From the NCBI GenBank assembly GCA_029298735.1, contig JANSLP010000260.1, forward strand, positions 1 to 47,026: a DNA stretch of 47,026 nucleotides, written 5' to 3'. Made by a program: the position numbers and the translations under genes. Below, in pieces: positions 29,913-38,212 of this stretch. Source of the DNA: Ophiostoma sp. CBS 140.51. Taxonomy: Eukaryota > Ascomycota > Sordariomycetes > Ophiostomatales > Ophiostomataceae. Under the pieces are notes generated by a model. It had not been told where the DNA came from. It did no database searches and saw only the letters and a list, made by a program, of their open reading frames with translations. The stretch's first letter is position 1; each line of letters starts with the position of its first letter.

Positions 29913-30680
29913 GGTGGGCAATGGAGGGGCGTCGAGGGGAAGTCGAGGAGATTTGAAGAGAATTGACGGAAATTGACGAAAAATGAGGGTTTGGTGGGTA
30001 TCGTCAATAAGAGGGGAAAGGAAAAAAAGAATGTCGGAACTCTATTGACTTTTCAATCGTAATCGCAAGTCGAGTGTGCAGGGTCGGCCGTCGTGCAGTC
30101 GTACGTTTGTGCTCCGTCAATTGAGTCAGAGTCGCTTTCTTGTGCGATCGTCCTACTCCGACTTTGTCTTTCTACTTTTTTTTACTTTTTTTTCCTCTCC
30201 CTCTTTCCCCGCCATCGGCCCCGACCCGACCTGCGTCGCCTGCGTCCCCCCCGTTGGCTGGGCCAGGCGCGCTAATGTATGTTGCCAATAGCCCCAATTG
30301 GCACAAGTTGCAGGGCGTTGTCTATCCGCTACGGCTATTTCTTTCTTCAGGGCTGCCTTGGCTGTCGAGGCTGTCTGTCTTGTGGGCTGTCATGGGTGGG
30401 GACAACTGTGTCGTTTCGTCGCCTCCGCTTGTCGGGCCACCACATGCCACCACCAGGCCAAAATGACTAAGCAGACAGGAGCGGAAGGAACGGGCCTGTG
30501 TCCACTGTCAGCTCCCCTATCTGTGCTACTGTGGAGAGCTTCCATCATCAAGCTCCATGTCATCCCATTTCCTCAACGGCCATCCTATTGCAACAACGAC
30601 CCCGACGATCAACCCGTCCACGAGATGCCTGCCCTCGCATATCGGGCCCCGCTGCCGTCACATACTCTGTCCACGCCGTC
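29913..30680. promoter_or_regulatory. Divergent promoter between chorismate synthase and Dsc3-like genes
   Basis: The two flanking genes are divergent. The part next to 29912 has no ATG on the minus strand through at least 30130 and holds a TGAGTCA site. Around 30160-30200 the plus strand is T-rich. A plus-strand frame continues upstream of the Dsc3 start to 30498, but without recognisable sequence. Confidence 0.5.
30122..30128. promoter_or_regulatory. TGAGTCA: Gcn4/CPC1-type cross-pathway control element
   Basis: This is a perfect match to the palindromic TGA(C/G)TCA consensus of Gcn4, CPC1 and CpcA. It is 210 bp upstream of the chorismate synthase start codon, a usual distance for a fungal upstream activating site. 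General amino-acid control of aromatic biosynthesis genes is established in yeast, Neurospora and Aspergillus. Use of this particular site is inferred. Confidence 0.6.
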
Positions 30681-32021
30681 ATGAACGACAGCGACCGCTC
30701 CGCCGCCGGCCGGCCGGGCCGCTCGTCGCCGTTTCCATCATCATCGTCCCCCTTTCTCTCTCCACCATCACAGCATCGAAACAACAACAACATCAGTAAT
30801 ACACCACCACTCCACCTCACCGCCCGCTTCCTCTCCCTCCCCGACGTCCAGATTGAGATCCCCGACCCATCTCGCGTCACCGTCGTCGGCCTCAAGACTC
30901 TTATTCGCAAACAACTCGTGCGCGCCGCGGCGCAAGCCGATGCCGAGCCACCATCTCCGGCATCCTCTTCGAAACCACAACGAAAAGACAGGGGGAAAGA
31001 AAAGGAACCTTCGACTTCGTCGTCACCCACACTACACGATGCCCACCGACGACGATTGCGCATCATCTATGCCGGCAAGATCCTAGCCGATGATGTTGTC
31101 TTGGGAAACGTCCTGAAGCCAGTACCGCCGCCACCACGTGCTGGACGGTCACCGTCTGTATCGACCTCGGCCGCCTCGACACCCGTCGGCAACCAATCTA
31201 CAAACAACCCATCATGGAGCGGAGCAGATACACCGCCATCATCATCCAGTGAGGCAGCTCGTGTGTATGTCAACTGCAGCATCGGTGACATTCTGCCGGA
31301 GAGTGAACTCGCGGCCGAAGCCGATGCAGCGGCTGTAGCGTCGGCTATGCTCACTCGAACTGGCGGAGGGTCGTCTGCTGCATCCGGCACATCAGGCACG
31401 TCGACACCAGGACAACGCGGCGGCGGTATGCGTCTTGATCCAACTCACCGCCGAGGCGCAAGTGGAGGCAATGGCGTAGGTGCTGGTGGAGGAAGCAGTG
31501 TCGCCGGACCATCTACGCAGCCATCTTCTAGTCGCAGCGGTGGCAGCACTACCACACCGGCTCCGCGCGGCTTTGAACGACTGCTGCAAGCCGGCTTCAC
31601 GTCAGCGGAAGTCAACCAGCTGCGCCTGCAATTCAACACCATCCAGTCGACGCGTTTTACACCCGACACGATGCCTTCGCCCGACTCTCTGAGGACCATG
31701 GAGGACAACTGGCTGGATAACAACCAGGGTGGTGGTGCAGCCGGTGCGGGTAGTGATAATGGTGCTACTCCTGGCGCGTTTGGCCGTGCTGGTGGTGGCG
31801 GTGACGACGGTATCCCGCCTGTGGAAGACACAGGCCTACCTGGTATGCTCGACATTATGGTGCGCGCCATGGTCATTGGCTTTATGTTCCCGCTCGGCAG
31901 TATGGGCTGGCTGATGCGTGAAGAGGGCCTGTGGACGCCGCGATGGCGCATGTTTGTGAGCATGGGCGTTGTTGTGAGCTTCATGATTGGCTCTGTCAAG
32001 ACGCTTGCCGGAGAGTGGTAG
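30681..32021 (+). CDS. dsc3: Dsc3-like subunit of the Dsc (Golgi) E3 ubiquitin ligase complex
   Basis: A single exon encodes 446 residues. Residues 44-205 form a ubiquitin-like domain (LHLTARFLSLPDVQIEIPDP ... RRLRIIYAGKILADD ... ARVYVNCSIGDILPE) split by two Ser/Pro/Lys-rich insertions. A Gly/Ser linker follows. A conserved C-terminal block starts RGFERLLQAGFTSAEVNQLR. Two hydrophobic helices come near the end (DIMVRAMVIGFMFPLGSMGW and FVSMGVVVSFMIGSV). Ubiquitin-like domain plus DUF2407-type C-terminus plus two helices is the layout of Dsc3. The Dsc complex acts in Golgi/ER membranes, activating fungal SREBP and degrading membrane proteins. The start at 30681 is chosen because the frame upstream (to 30498) has no conserved features. 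Confidence 0.85.
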   Translation: MNDSDRSAAGRPGRSSPFPSSSSPFLSPPSQHRNNNNISNTPPLHLTARFLSLPDVQIEIPDPSRVTVVGLKTLIRKQLVRAAAQADAEPPSPASSSKPQRKDRGKEKEPSTSSSPTLHDAHRRRLRIIYAGKILADDVVLGNVLKPVPPPPRAGRSPSVSTSAASTPVGNQSTNNPSWSGADTPPSSSSEAARVYVNCSIGDILPESELAAEADAAAVASAMLTRTGGGSSAASGTSGTSTPGQRGGGMRLDPTHRRGASGGNGVGAGGGSSVAGPSTQPSSSRSGGSTTTPAPRGFERLLQAGFTSAEVNQLRLQFNTIQSTRFTPDTMPSPDSLRTMEDNWLDNNQGGGAAGAGSDNGATPGAFGRAGGGGDDGIPPVEDTGLPGMLDIMVRAMVIGFMFPLGSMGWLMREEGLWTPRWRMFVSMGVVVSFMIGSVKTLAGEW

Positions 32022-32434
32022 TGTCGTGACGTCGTGCCTTTTGATTGTCCCGAGTTTACACGGATTTTGTACATTATGGAAGCGTATTTTGCATTAGTTG
32101 TTTTTGCTGTCACGTTGGTTTATACATCAATGTTGGGCATTGGGTCTGGGTAGTTTACAATTCAATTCATGGGTTGATTCACATTTGAGGAATAATAAGT
32201 GGCTAAACATATTCTATTTTGTGCCAAACGTAATCATAAAAGCATGATCGTTGCTATATAAAGGAGAGTAAATATCAAAACGCAAGCTGGCTAGGCAATA
32301 AGTAATAAGAAATGAAGCAAAACTAAAGGCAAAACAAATTCAAAAGATATATCATAACCAAATAAATCAAAATACGGCCGTCAATCTCAGAAACTCATAT
32401 TAGTCGGTAAATCCTGCCATCCCTCCGCACACTC
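32022..32434. other. Intergenic, convergent 3' ends
   Basis: About 410 A/T-rich bases lie between the ends of the Dsc3-like (+) and HDEL-protein (-) genes. Nothing beyond possible 3' processing signals is seen. Confidence 0.5.
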
Positions 32435-35400
32435 TTACAGCTCATCATGCTCCTCAACAACCAGAGCAGTCGGCTTGGCCGCAGAGGTCGACGCATCTGT
32501 CGCCGCGAAAAACGACGAAGCATCCACAAAGGCAGGCAGAGAAACAGCCGAAGTTGCAGACGACGACTCAACCTCAACCTCGGTCTCAAAAGTTTTTTTC
32601 TGTTCCTCAACTATGGGTTCAGCAAGGACACTAGCCGAAGTCGGCTCCTCGGACAGAGCTGACTCAATGGCCTCGACCGTGGCAGTCTCGGCAATCACCG
32701 TCGAAGAAACATCAATAACTGGCTCCTCGGTCGTAATCGTTGCAACCGTCGTCTGGGTGGCAGTCTCCGTTGATGTCTCCGTCACAGTCTCGTACACCTT
32801 GACCGTCATCTTCTCCACAACGGTCTCGACCAAGGTGTCAACTGACGCGGCAACAGCACTGCTAGCAATCTCAGCAACTACTGACGATTCGGACATGACA
32901 ACCGAAGACGCCTCAACTGGCTTTTGTGCAACGTCGATGTGCCCATTGCTGACACCCTTCACCGGTTGGTAGCTATATCCCATCGCCGGTTGTACACCGT
33001 GCGCCTGTGATTGGACGGAATGTGTAGTACCCTGGTCACCTGCACCACCGGGCGCACGCAGTGTCGCCAACACAATGACAATGATGCTTAGCACTGTAAT
33101 GGCGACGTGTTTACTGTCGCGCAAAAACACCTTGACCGCCGCAAGAAGGAGTTCGGGCAGCGATGCCGACTCGTAGGGCGCTTGAGGGTGGTGGGCATGG
33201 GGTGCAGAAGCATCTGGCTCATTGCTGAAGCCACGGTCCGCCGACGAAAATTGACGACTGCGGCGCTCTTCACGGCGCTCGTAAGCCTCGGCACTAGGAG
33301 ACGGAGGAGATGGGCCGTATGGAGAGTGGTTGTCGTTCATGTCGTTCATGTCGCGCGTAGTCGCCGTTTCCACGGTCTCGGGCACATCCGACAGTCTTGT
33401 GCTCTCGACATGGTGTGAGTGCGATGCAGGAGCGGCTGAATGCGGCATCTGTGGTGGAGTCCGGCCGTAAATCTCACGGAGACGGTCCTCCGCTTCACGC
33501 CGTCTACGGTCGGCATCCGAGGCGTGGTCTGTCGTCGTGATGGAGGAAGGCTCCACGGGCGAGTCGCGAAGTGGAGGTGAAACGGGAATAACGCTTGGTA
33601 CCTCCAAGTGGAAGTGGTCGACAGCTGGAGGAGACCGTGCAGTCTCATCGTGAACCTGGTGTTCTTCATGTTCGGCTTGCTGATCATGGTTGTCATGCTC
33701 CTCGTGCTCATGAAGAAGTTCCTCCTCATGAAGTTCCTCTTCCTCCTCTTCTTCATGCATTGCCGCCTCGGCTGCAGCATCTTCTTCTTCCTGCTTGCGG
33801 AGGGCTTCTTGCTGCTGCTGCGTCCGAAGCTGGTTAAGCTCGCGGAGAAGTGCAGGGTCGGCAACAATGGGCTCAATCTCAACATCCACACGCTCCATCT
33901 CGCTCCAGCAAGCCGCCCAGGCACCAACAGTCATGAGGCCGTTACTAGCATAGACCTTGACACGGAAGACACGCTCGGCACCAAGAGACTCGTAGCGGAT
34001 ATCAGAGCGGCATGTTGTGCACCAGTGGCGCTTGCTGGACTCGTCCTCTTCGGCCCGCTCATTGTAGTAGCCGTCCTCATCCTCGTAATCCTCGTCGTCC
34101 TCGTCGTCAGCAGGGCCTAAGTAATGGCCACACTCGAGGATACGAGCACGTCGGCGGACTGGCAGCTCCAGTGCCTCCAGCAGTCTCTCCTCAAGCACCT
34201 CGTAATCGTTCTGTGGGTGAGGCAGCAAGACACCACGCTCTGCCACGGTGTCGGCACCGAGAGAGTAATCTTGCAGCTGGCACCATGCACCATGCAGACG
34301 CTTCAGAGCGGCGCTGGGCTCAAATGACGCTGTCTCTGCGGCATCTTCATCGTGGAGAGACACGTCGTTCTTACCACGACTCTTGCGAGGACTGCCCATG
34401 CTGCTGGGCGACCGGCTGCTTGGACGATCTGATGAAGAGCGAATTATGCTCTCGTCGAGCGTCCTCAGAACATCCGACCAAACCCAACGAGTGGGCATCA
34501 AAGTGGCGTGAAGAAGCACAAGTGGTGCCGGCTCCGGCTTACGGAACACCTTGAAGCGTGTTGGGGTGTGGTTCTTGGAGGGTGATCCAGGTAGAGACGA
34601 GTATGTGCCGACCGAGCCCATGCTCTGGCCATCGTCCAGACCGCTGCCAGTTCCGAGACGTCTGCGACGAGCAGCTGACCGGGGCGAGACACCGAAAATG
34701 ACCGATGGTGAGGGAGAAGACATTTGAATAGCGCGCACAGAAGAGGGCGTGCGGAATGCGGCGCGAGGTGTTCCACGAATTGTGTGGTGAGCGTAATCGT
34801 CGCCATCATTGTACTCCTCATCATCGTCCTCTTGGTGCTGCTCGTACTGGGACATGCGAGAAATCCCGGACACGCCCGACATCCGCGGCGAGTAATGGCT
34901 GGTCTCGCGATGATATGTGACGCTGCCAGTATCCTCGAGATAGTCGTGCTCATCCTCACTCTCCTGGTGCTCGGTGGCGTCGTCAGAAGTGCTGTGAATG
35001 TTCATCTTCTGGTGCTCGTCGACACCATTGTTGCTGGCACCGCTGTTGTGCTCAAACGACCCGAGCGAACTGCGAGGACTGCGGTCGCTAAACACATCAT
35101 CGTCATCAAGCTCAGCTTCGCCTTCGTGGTCATTCTCGTCTTCTTCATCGGTTGTTGAGTGGTGTTCGGCCTCGGTGGCCTCCTCCATTATGCTCTCATG
35201 AGATTCAGACATGGCCCGCATGATGTCAAAGTGGCTGTCTGTGGAGCCCTTCTCGTTGATCTTAGCAACAACAGCTCGTGCAGCGGCCTGGATCAGAGCT
35301 TCGGTGCGGAGTGATGTGCGTCTGTTTGAAATGTTCGAGACGGCTGAGCGAGAGGACGATGCCGAGGTGCGCCGTGAAGTGTTGTCGTCATTTTGTGTTT

Positions 35401-36367
35401 CTTCATGGGTCTCGCCATTTTCATCATCATCATGGTGTTCATGATCATGAGCTTGGTCTTCATCGTGATGCTCATGCTGTGATTCGTCACCATGAGAGGA
35501 CGCTGACTCTGTGATAGACACATCTGCCTCGTCGTGCTCGACAATGCTGTGGTCTTCATGCACTTCATCTGCCTTCTCCTCGTGTTCGTGCTCGCTCTGG
35601 TCATCGCTGTTATCGACGGACTGGGCAAATGACTCCTCATGAGACTCGACATTCTCCTCTTCAAAGGGCTCAGCCATGTGTGATTCGTCGTGCTCCTCCT
35701 CAACATTTCGCTCCTCTCCCTGAGGCTCGGTAGACTCATGGGATGCCTGCTCGGCAAGCTCCTCTGCAAGCTCCTCTGGCGTCTCATCCTCCACTGTAGC
35801 TGACAAGTCTCGTGGCCGGATCTCCACAAGAGGTGTGTTGTCTTGCTCAGAAGCCTCTTCTATAGACTCCTCGGCAACCTCCTCTATTGCCTCCTCTGTA
35901 TGTGCTTCGGTGGTATCATCTGCTTGCTCCTCCTCGGCGTTTGTTGTCGTGAGGTTGTCGGTGGCGGGCTCGTCTTCGACCTTCACGCCCTCTTCTTCGA
36001 TATGACTGTCATCGTGGTCGTCGCTGTGGCTCTCGCAAATGCTGGCCTCTAGACTTTCTGCGTGACTCTCGTTGTGGGTGTCGTTCTCTTCTTGTTCTAC
36101 TTGCACCTCGGTTTGGCTCTCCTCGCCTAGGTCGTTCGGGTCGGCTAGGAATGCATCGATGGCCTCGATGACGTTGGCAACATCATTGCTGTTGCCAGCG
36201 TCCGCACTAGACTGGAGGGTGTCCTTGTCTTCGGTTACAGTAGACTCGGTAGATTCCGTGGCCTCCTCAACAGTTGACTTGTCGAGAATGATCTCCGGTG
36301 CTTCCTCCTCGTGTTCGGCAATGTTGTGGTCGGGAACAATATCGTCGGCCATGATGTATTGTGTCAT
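32435..36367 (-). CDS. Large acidic single-pass membrane protein ending in HDEL
   Basis: A single exon encodes 1,310 residues. Residues ~1-480 are extremely rich in Glu, Asp, His and Ser. A Ser/Arg segment and a more ordered block follow (~600-860), including RFKVFRKPEPAPLVLLHATL, CGHYLGPA (~745) and HWCTTCRSDIRYESL (~783). The cysteines there could form a small zinc site. A Glu-rich coiled coil comes next. One hydrophobic helix lies at ~1086-1102 (VAITVLSIIVIVLATL), then ~207 Ser/Thr/Val/Glu-rich residues ending VVEEHDEL and stop. HDEL is the classical ER-retrieval tetrapeptide; with no N-terminal signal peptide this implies a type II topology with the tail in the ER lumen (inference). I recall similar fungal proteins labelled 'pathway-specific nitrogen regulator'; nothing here supports that name. 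A second ATG at 36352 (MADDIVPDH) has a better start context. Confidence 0.85.
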   Translation of the reverse strand: MTQYIMADDIVPDHNIAEHEEEAPEIILDKSTVEEATESTESTVTEDKDTLQSSADAGNSNDVANVIEAIDAFLADPNDLGEESQTEVQVEQEENDTHNESHAESLEASICESHSDDHDDSHIEEEGVKVEDEPATDNLTTTNAEEEQADDTTEAHTEEAIEEVAEESIEEASEQDNTPLVEIRPRDLSATVEDETPEELAEELAEQASHESTEPQGEERNVEEEHDESHMAEPFEEENVESHEESFAQSVDNSDDQSEHEHEEKADEVHEDHSIVEHDEADVSITESASSHGDESQHEHHDEDQAHDHEHHDDDENGETHEETQNDDNTSRRTSASSSRSAVSNISNRRTSLRTEALIQAAARAVVAKINEKGSTDSHFDIMRAMSESHESIMEEATEAEHHSTTDEEDENDHEGEAELDDDDVFSDRSPRSSLGSFEHNSGASNNGVDEHQKMNIHSTSDDATEHQESEDEHDYLEDTGSVTYHRETSHYSPRMSGVSGISRMSQYEQHQEDDDEEYNDGDDYAHHTIRGTPRAAFRTPSSVRAIQMSSPSPSVIFGVSPRSAARRRRLGTGSGLDDGQSMGSVGTYSSLPGSPSKNHTPTRFKVFRKPEPAPLVLLHATLMPTRWVWSDVLRTLDESIIRSSSDRPSSRSPSSMGSPRKSRGKNDVSLHDEDAAETASFEPSAALKRLHGAWCQLQDYSLGADTVAERGVLLPHPQNDYEVLEERLLEALELPVRRRARILECGHYLGPADDEDDEDYEDEDGYYNERAEEDESSKRHWCTTCRSDIRYESLGAERVFRVKVYASNGLMTVGAWAACWSEMERVDVEIEPIVADPALLRELNQLRTQQQQEALRKQEEEDAAAEAAMHEEEEEEELHEEELLHEHEEHDNHDQQAEHEEHQVHDETARSPPAVDHFHLEVPSVIPVSPPLRDSPVEPSSITTTDHASDADRRRREAEDRLREIYGRTPPQMPHSAAPASHSHHVESTRLSDVPETVETATTRDMNDMNDNHSPYGPSPPSPSAEAYERREERRSRQFSSADRGFSNEPDASAPHAHHPQAPYESASLPELLLAAVKVFLRDSKHVAITVLSIIVIVLATLRAPGGAGDQGTTHSVQSQAHGVQPAMGYSYQPVKGVSNGHIDVAQKPVEASSVVMSESSVVAEIASSAVAASVDTLVETVVEKMTVKVYETVTETSTETATQTTVATITTEEPVIDVSSTVIAETATVEAIESALSEEPTSASVLAEPIVEEQKKTFETEVEVESSSATSAVSLPAFVDASSFFAATDASTSAAKPTALVVEEHDEL

Positions 36368-38212
36368 GTAGAGGAGGTGAGGTAGAAGGTAACTTTCGTG
36401 ATCGAGAAAAGAAGGTGTATGACGGTAAAAGAGAATGAAAGGAGGATATTATGTCGAGAGCCTGCTCGAGGCAAAGATTAGAATCGGAGTATGTTTTGTT
36501 TGCTCTTTTTCCTCGTCTTCGCACTCTGGCAACGACAGATAACAAAACAAGCAAAGAGCGGTATGTATGTTGTAGTGTGCAAAAACAAAAAGGGAGTATT
36601 GGGTATCTGGTGAGAGAGAAAGGAGCAAAAAGGAACAAGAGACAAGAGACAAGAGAGCAAAAGGACGGAAAGTCCGTGACAACGAGATAGATTGGCAAGA
36701 GCAGCTAAAGCATCCAGGAGGAAGCAGGGGACCAACGACGTGGATAGCTCTTTCCTTGTTCTTGCTCTTCCTGCTGGTCCGGCGCATAATGCTCCAAACT
36801 GGGCAATTTTGGGTGGCAATTACAGGGGGTCTTTTGGTGGTCGTCGTCGGTCGCTAGTGGTGGTTGCAGGCCATTGTTTACCTCGCCAACCGTTGCCAGG
36901 TCAATGGCGCCACGCAATGGGTGGAAAGGGAAGGAAGGACCCTGGCCAAGTGCATCACTTTCAATTGGGCACCAAAAAGTGCTGGAAGTGCATTAATCCA
37001 GATATTCGAAAGCAATGGAGCTTTTTGATGCCTCGATTTTACAATTTTGCTTTTAACATCTCGCGATGCATTCAGTCTTCTGTCAAAGTGACTGGAATTC
37101 AATCGACACGTTTTTTGTTAGTCGTAACGGTGAGACTGGTATGGCGCAGGACGTCACCGTCAATGTACCTTCTTAGTGTATTTAGGGGCAAGCGGTACTT
37201 AGCTCAGCAGCATTTCAGCCAATGCCAAGTTTTTCACGAATGTTGCTCGGGCAGTCTTCTTAATTGATTCTCATATTATTTCTGTGAAATTGGTTATTGG
37301 ACTCATTCTCACCACGGTTTTCCTCCGTCCCCAAATTGACGTCACATTTTGGAGGCCAACACTTTCGCCCAACAGAATCACGATCCCAAACCTACACAGC
37401 AGCGTGCGAGTAGTCATTATCACATATAATATTATTTTTTTGTCACCTTTATCTTCCTTGCTTCAAAAGGTCGTCACACAAGACGAACCATCGGTGGTCG
37501 AGTTCTCCAGATCGTACAAGAGAGATGTGCCTGTTCAGATGCTGGTACATTATGATCCCAACACATCACATAATATCATCCATCTTCTAACATAAGAAAG
37601 TAAACTGTGAAAGAGAAAGTTTATTCTAATGAATCAACAACACAAGGAACAATTCTAACCACACAAAATCACCGTACATGTCTTTAACTTCAAATAACAT
37701 TGGAACACATCGTATCTTTGTAATGTCATCATCATAAATTCAAACAGTAAATCAGAAAAGCTGAGCACTCTAGAGTACTAGAGCTCCTTTGGCAGTCCAT
37801 GTTGGACTCTTAAAACAAAAACAAACAAAAAAACGCATCGGGGCCAGAAGGATACAAAGAAAGTAGTAAACAAGAAAAAGCCTATCCGATAATCCATGCC
37901 AGCCCTAAATATTCCATTTAATCAACGACGCCGGATAAAACTAAACGAAAAAAAAACTTTGTACAACGAATTGTGGTAGAGAGAAGAGGGCCATCTTTTT
38001 AGACCCGATCGATATGCAGAGACAAAGGAAAAGGTGAGCTGCGGGAGCCGGTCTATGCGTCGACCCAACCGAAGTTGAGGGCCACGACGGAGAAGGGAGT
38101 GTTGCAAAGAAGAGGAAAACCCAGTAGATATCAAAACGCCAACGCTGCTGTAAAAAAAATCACAGTTCAAAACAGGACAACACAGAAAAGACAAGCAACC
38201 TTTTTACAAGGT
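36368..38212. other. Intergenic: promoter of the HDEL-protein gene and 3' flank of the bZIP gene
   Basis: On the minus strand no ATG occurs between the HDEL-gene start and about 36709, consistent with an ATG-poor leader. A CGG-N5-CCG inverted repeat lies at 36666-36676. The plus-strand frame 36692-37267 (191 codons) has no recognisable domain. The part 37300-38200 is A/T-rich and probably bZIP 3' flank. No further feature is seen. Confidence 0.5.
36666..36676. promoter_or_regulatory. CGG-N5-CCG inverted repeat, candidate zinc-cluster site
   Basis: The sequence CGGAAAGTCCG extends to perfect 5-bp arms ACGGA/TCCGT over 36665-36677. It lies about 300 bp upstream of the HDEL-protein start codon. 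Inverted CGG half-sites are typical Zn2Cys6 targets, but short sites like this also occur by chance. Confidence 0.25.

Noticed and set aside
36692..37267. 191-codon plus-strand frame
   Set aside because: No domain, no homologue I recognise, and a non-ATG-like context. It overlaps the HDEL-gene promoter.
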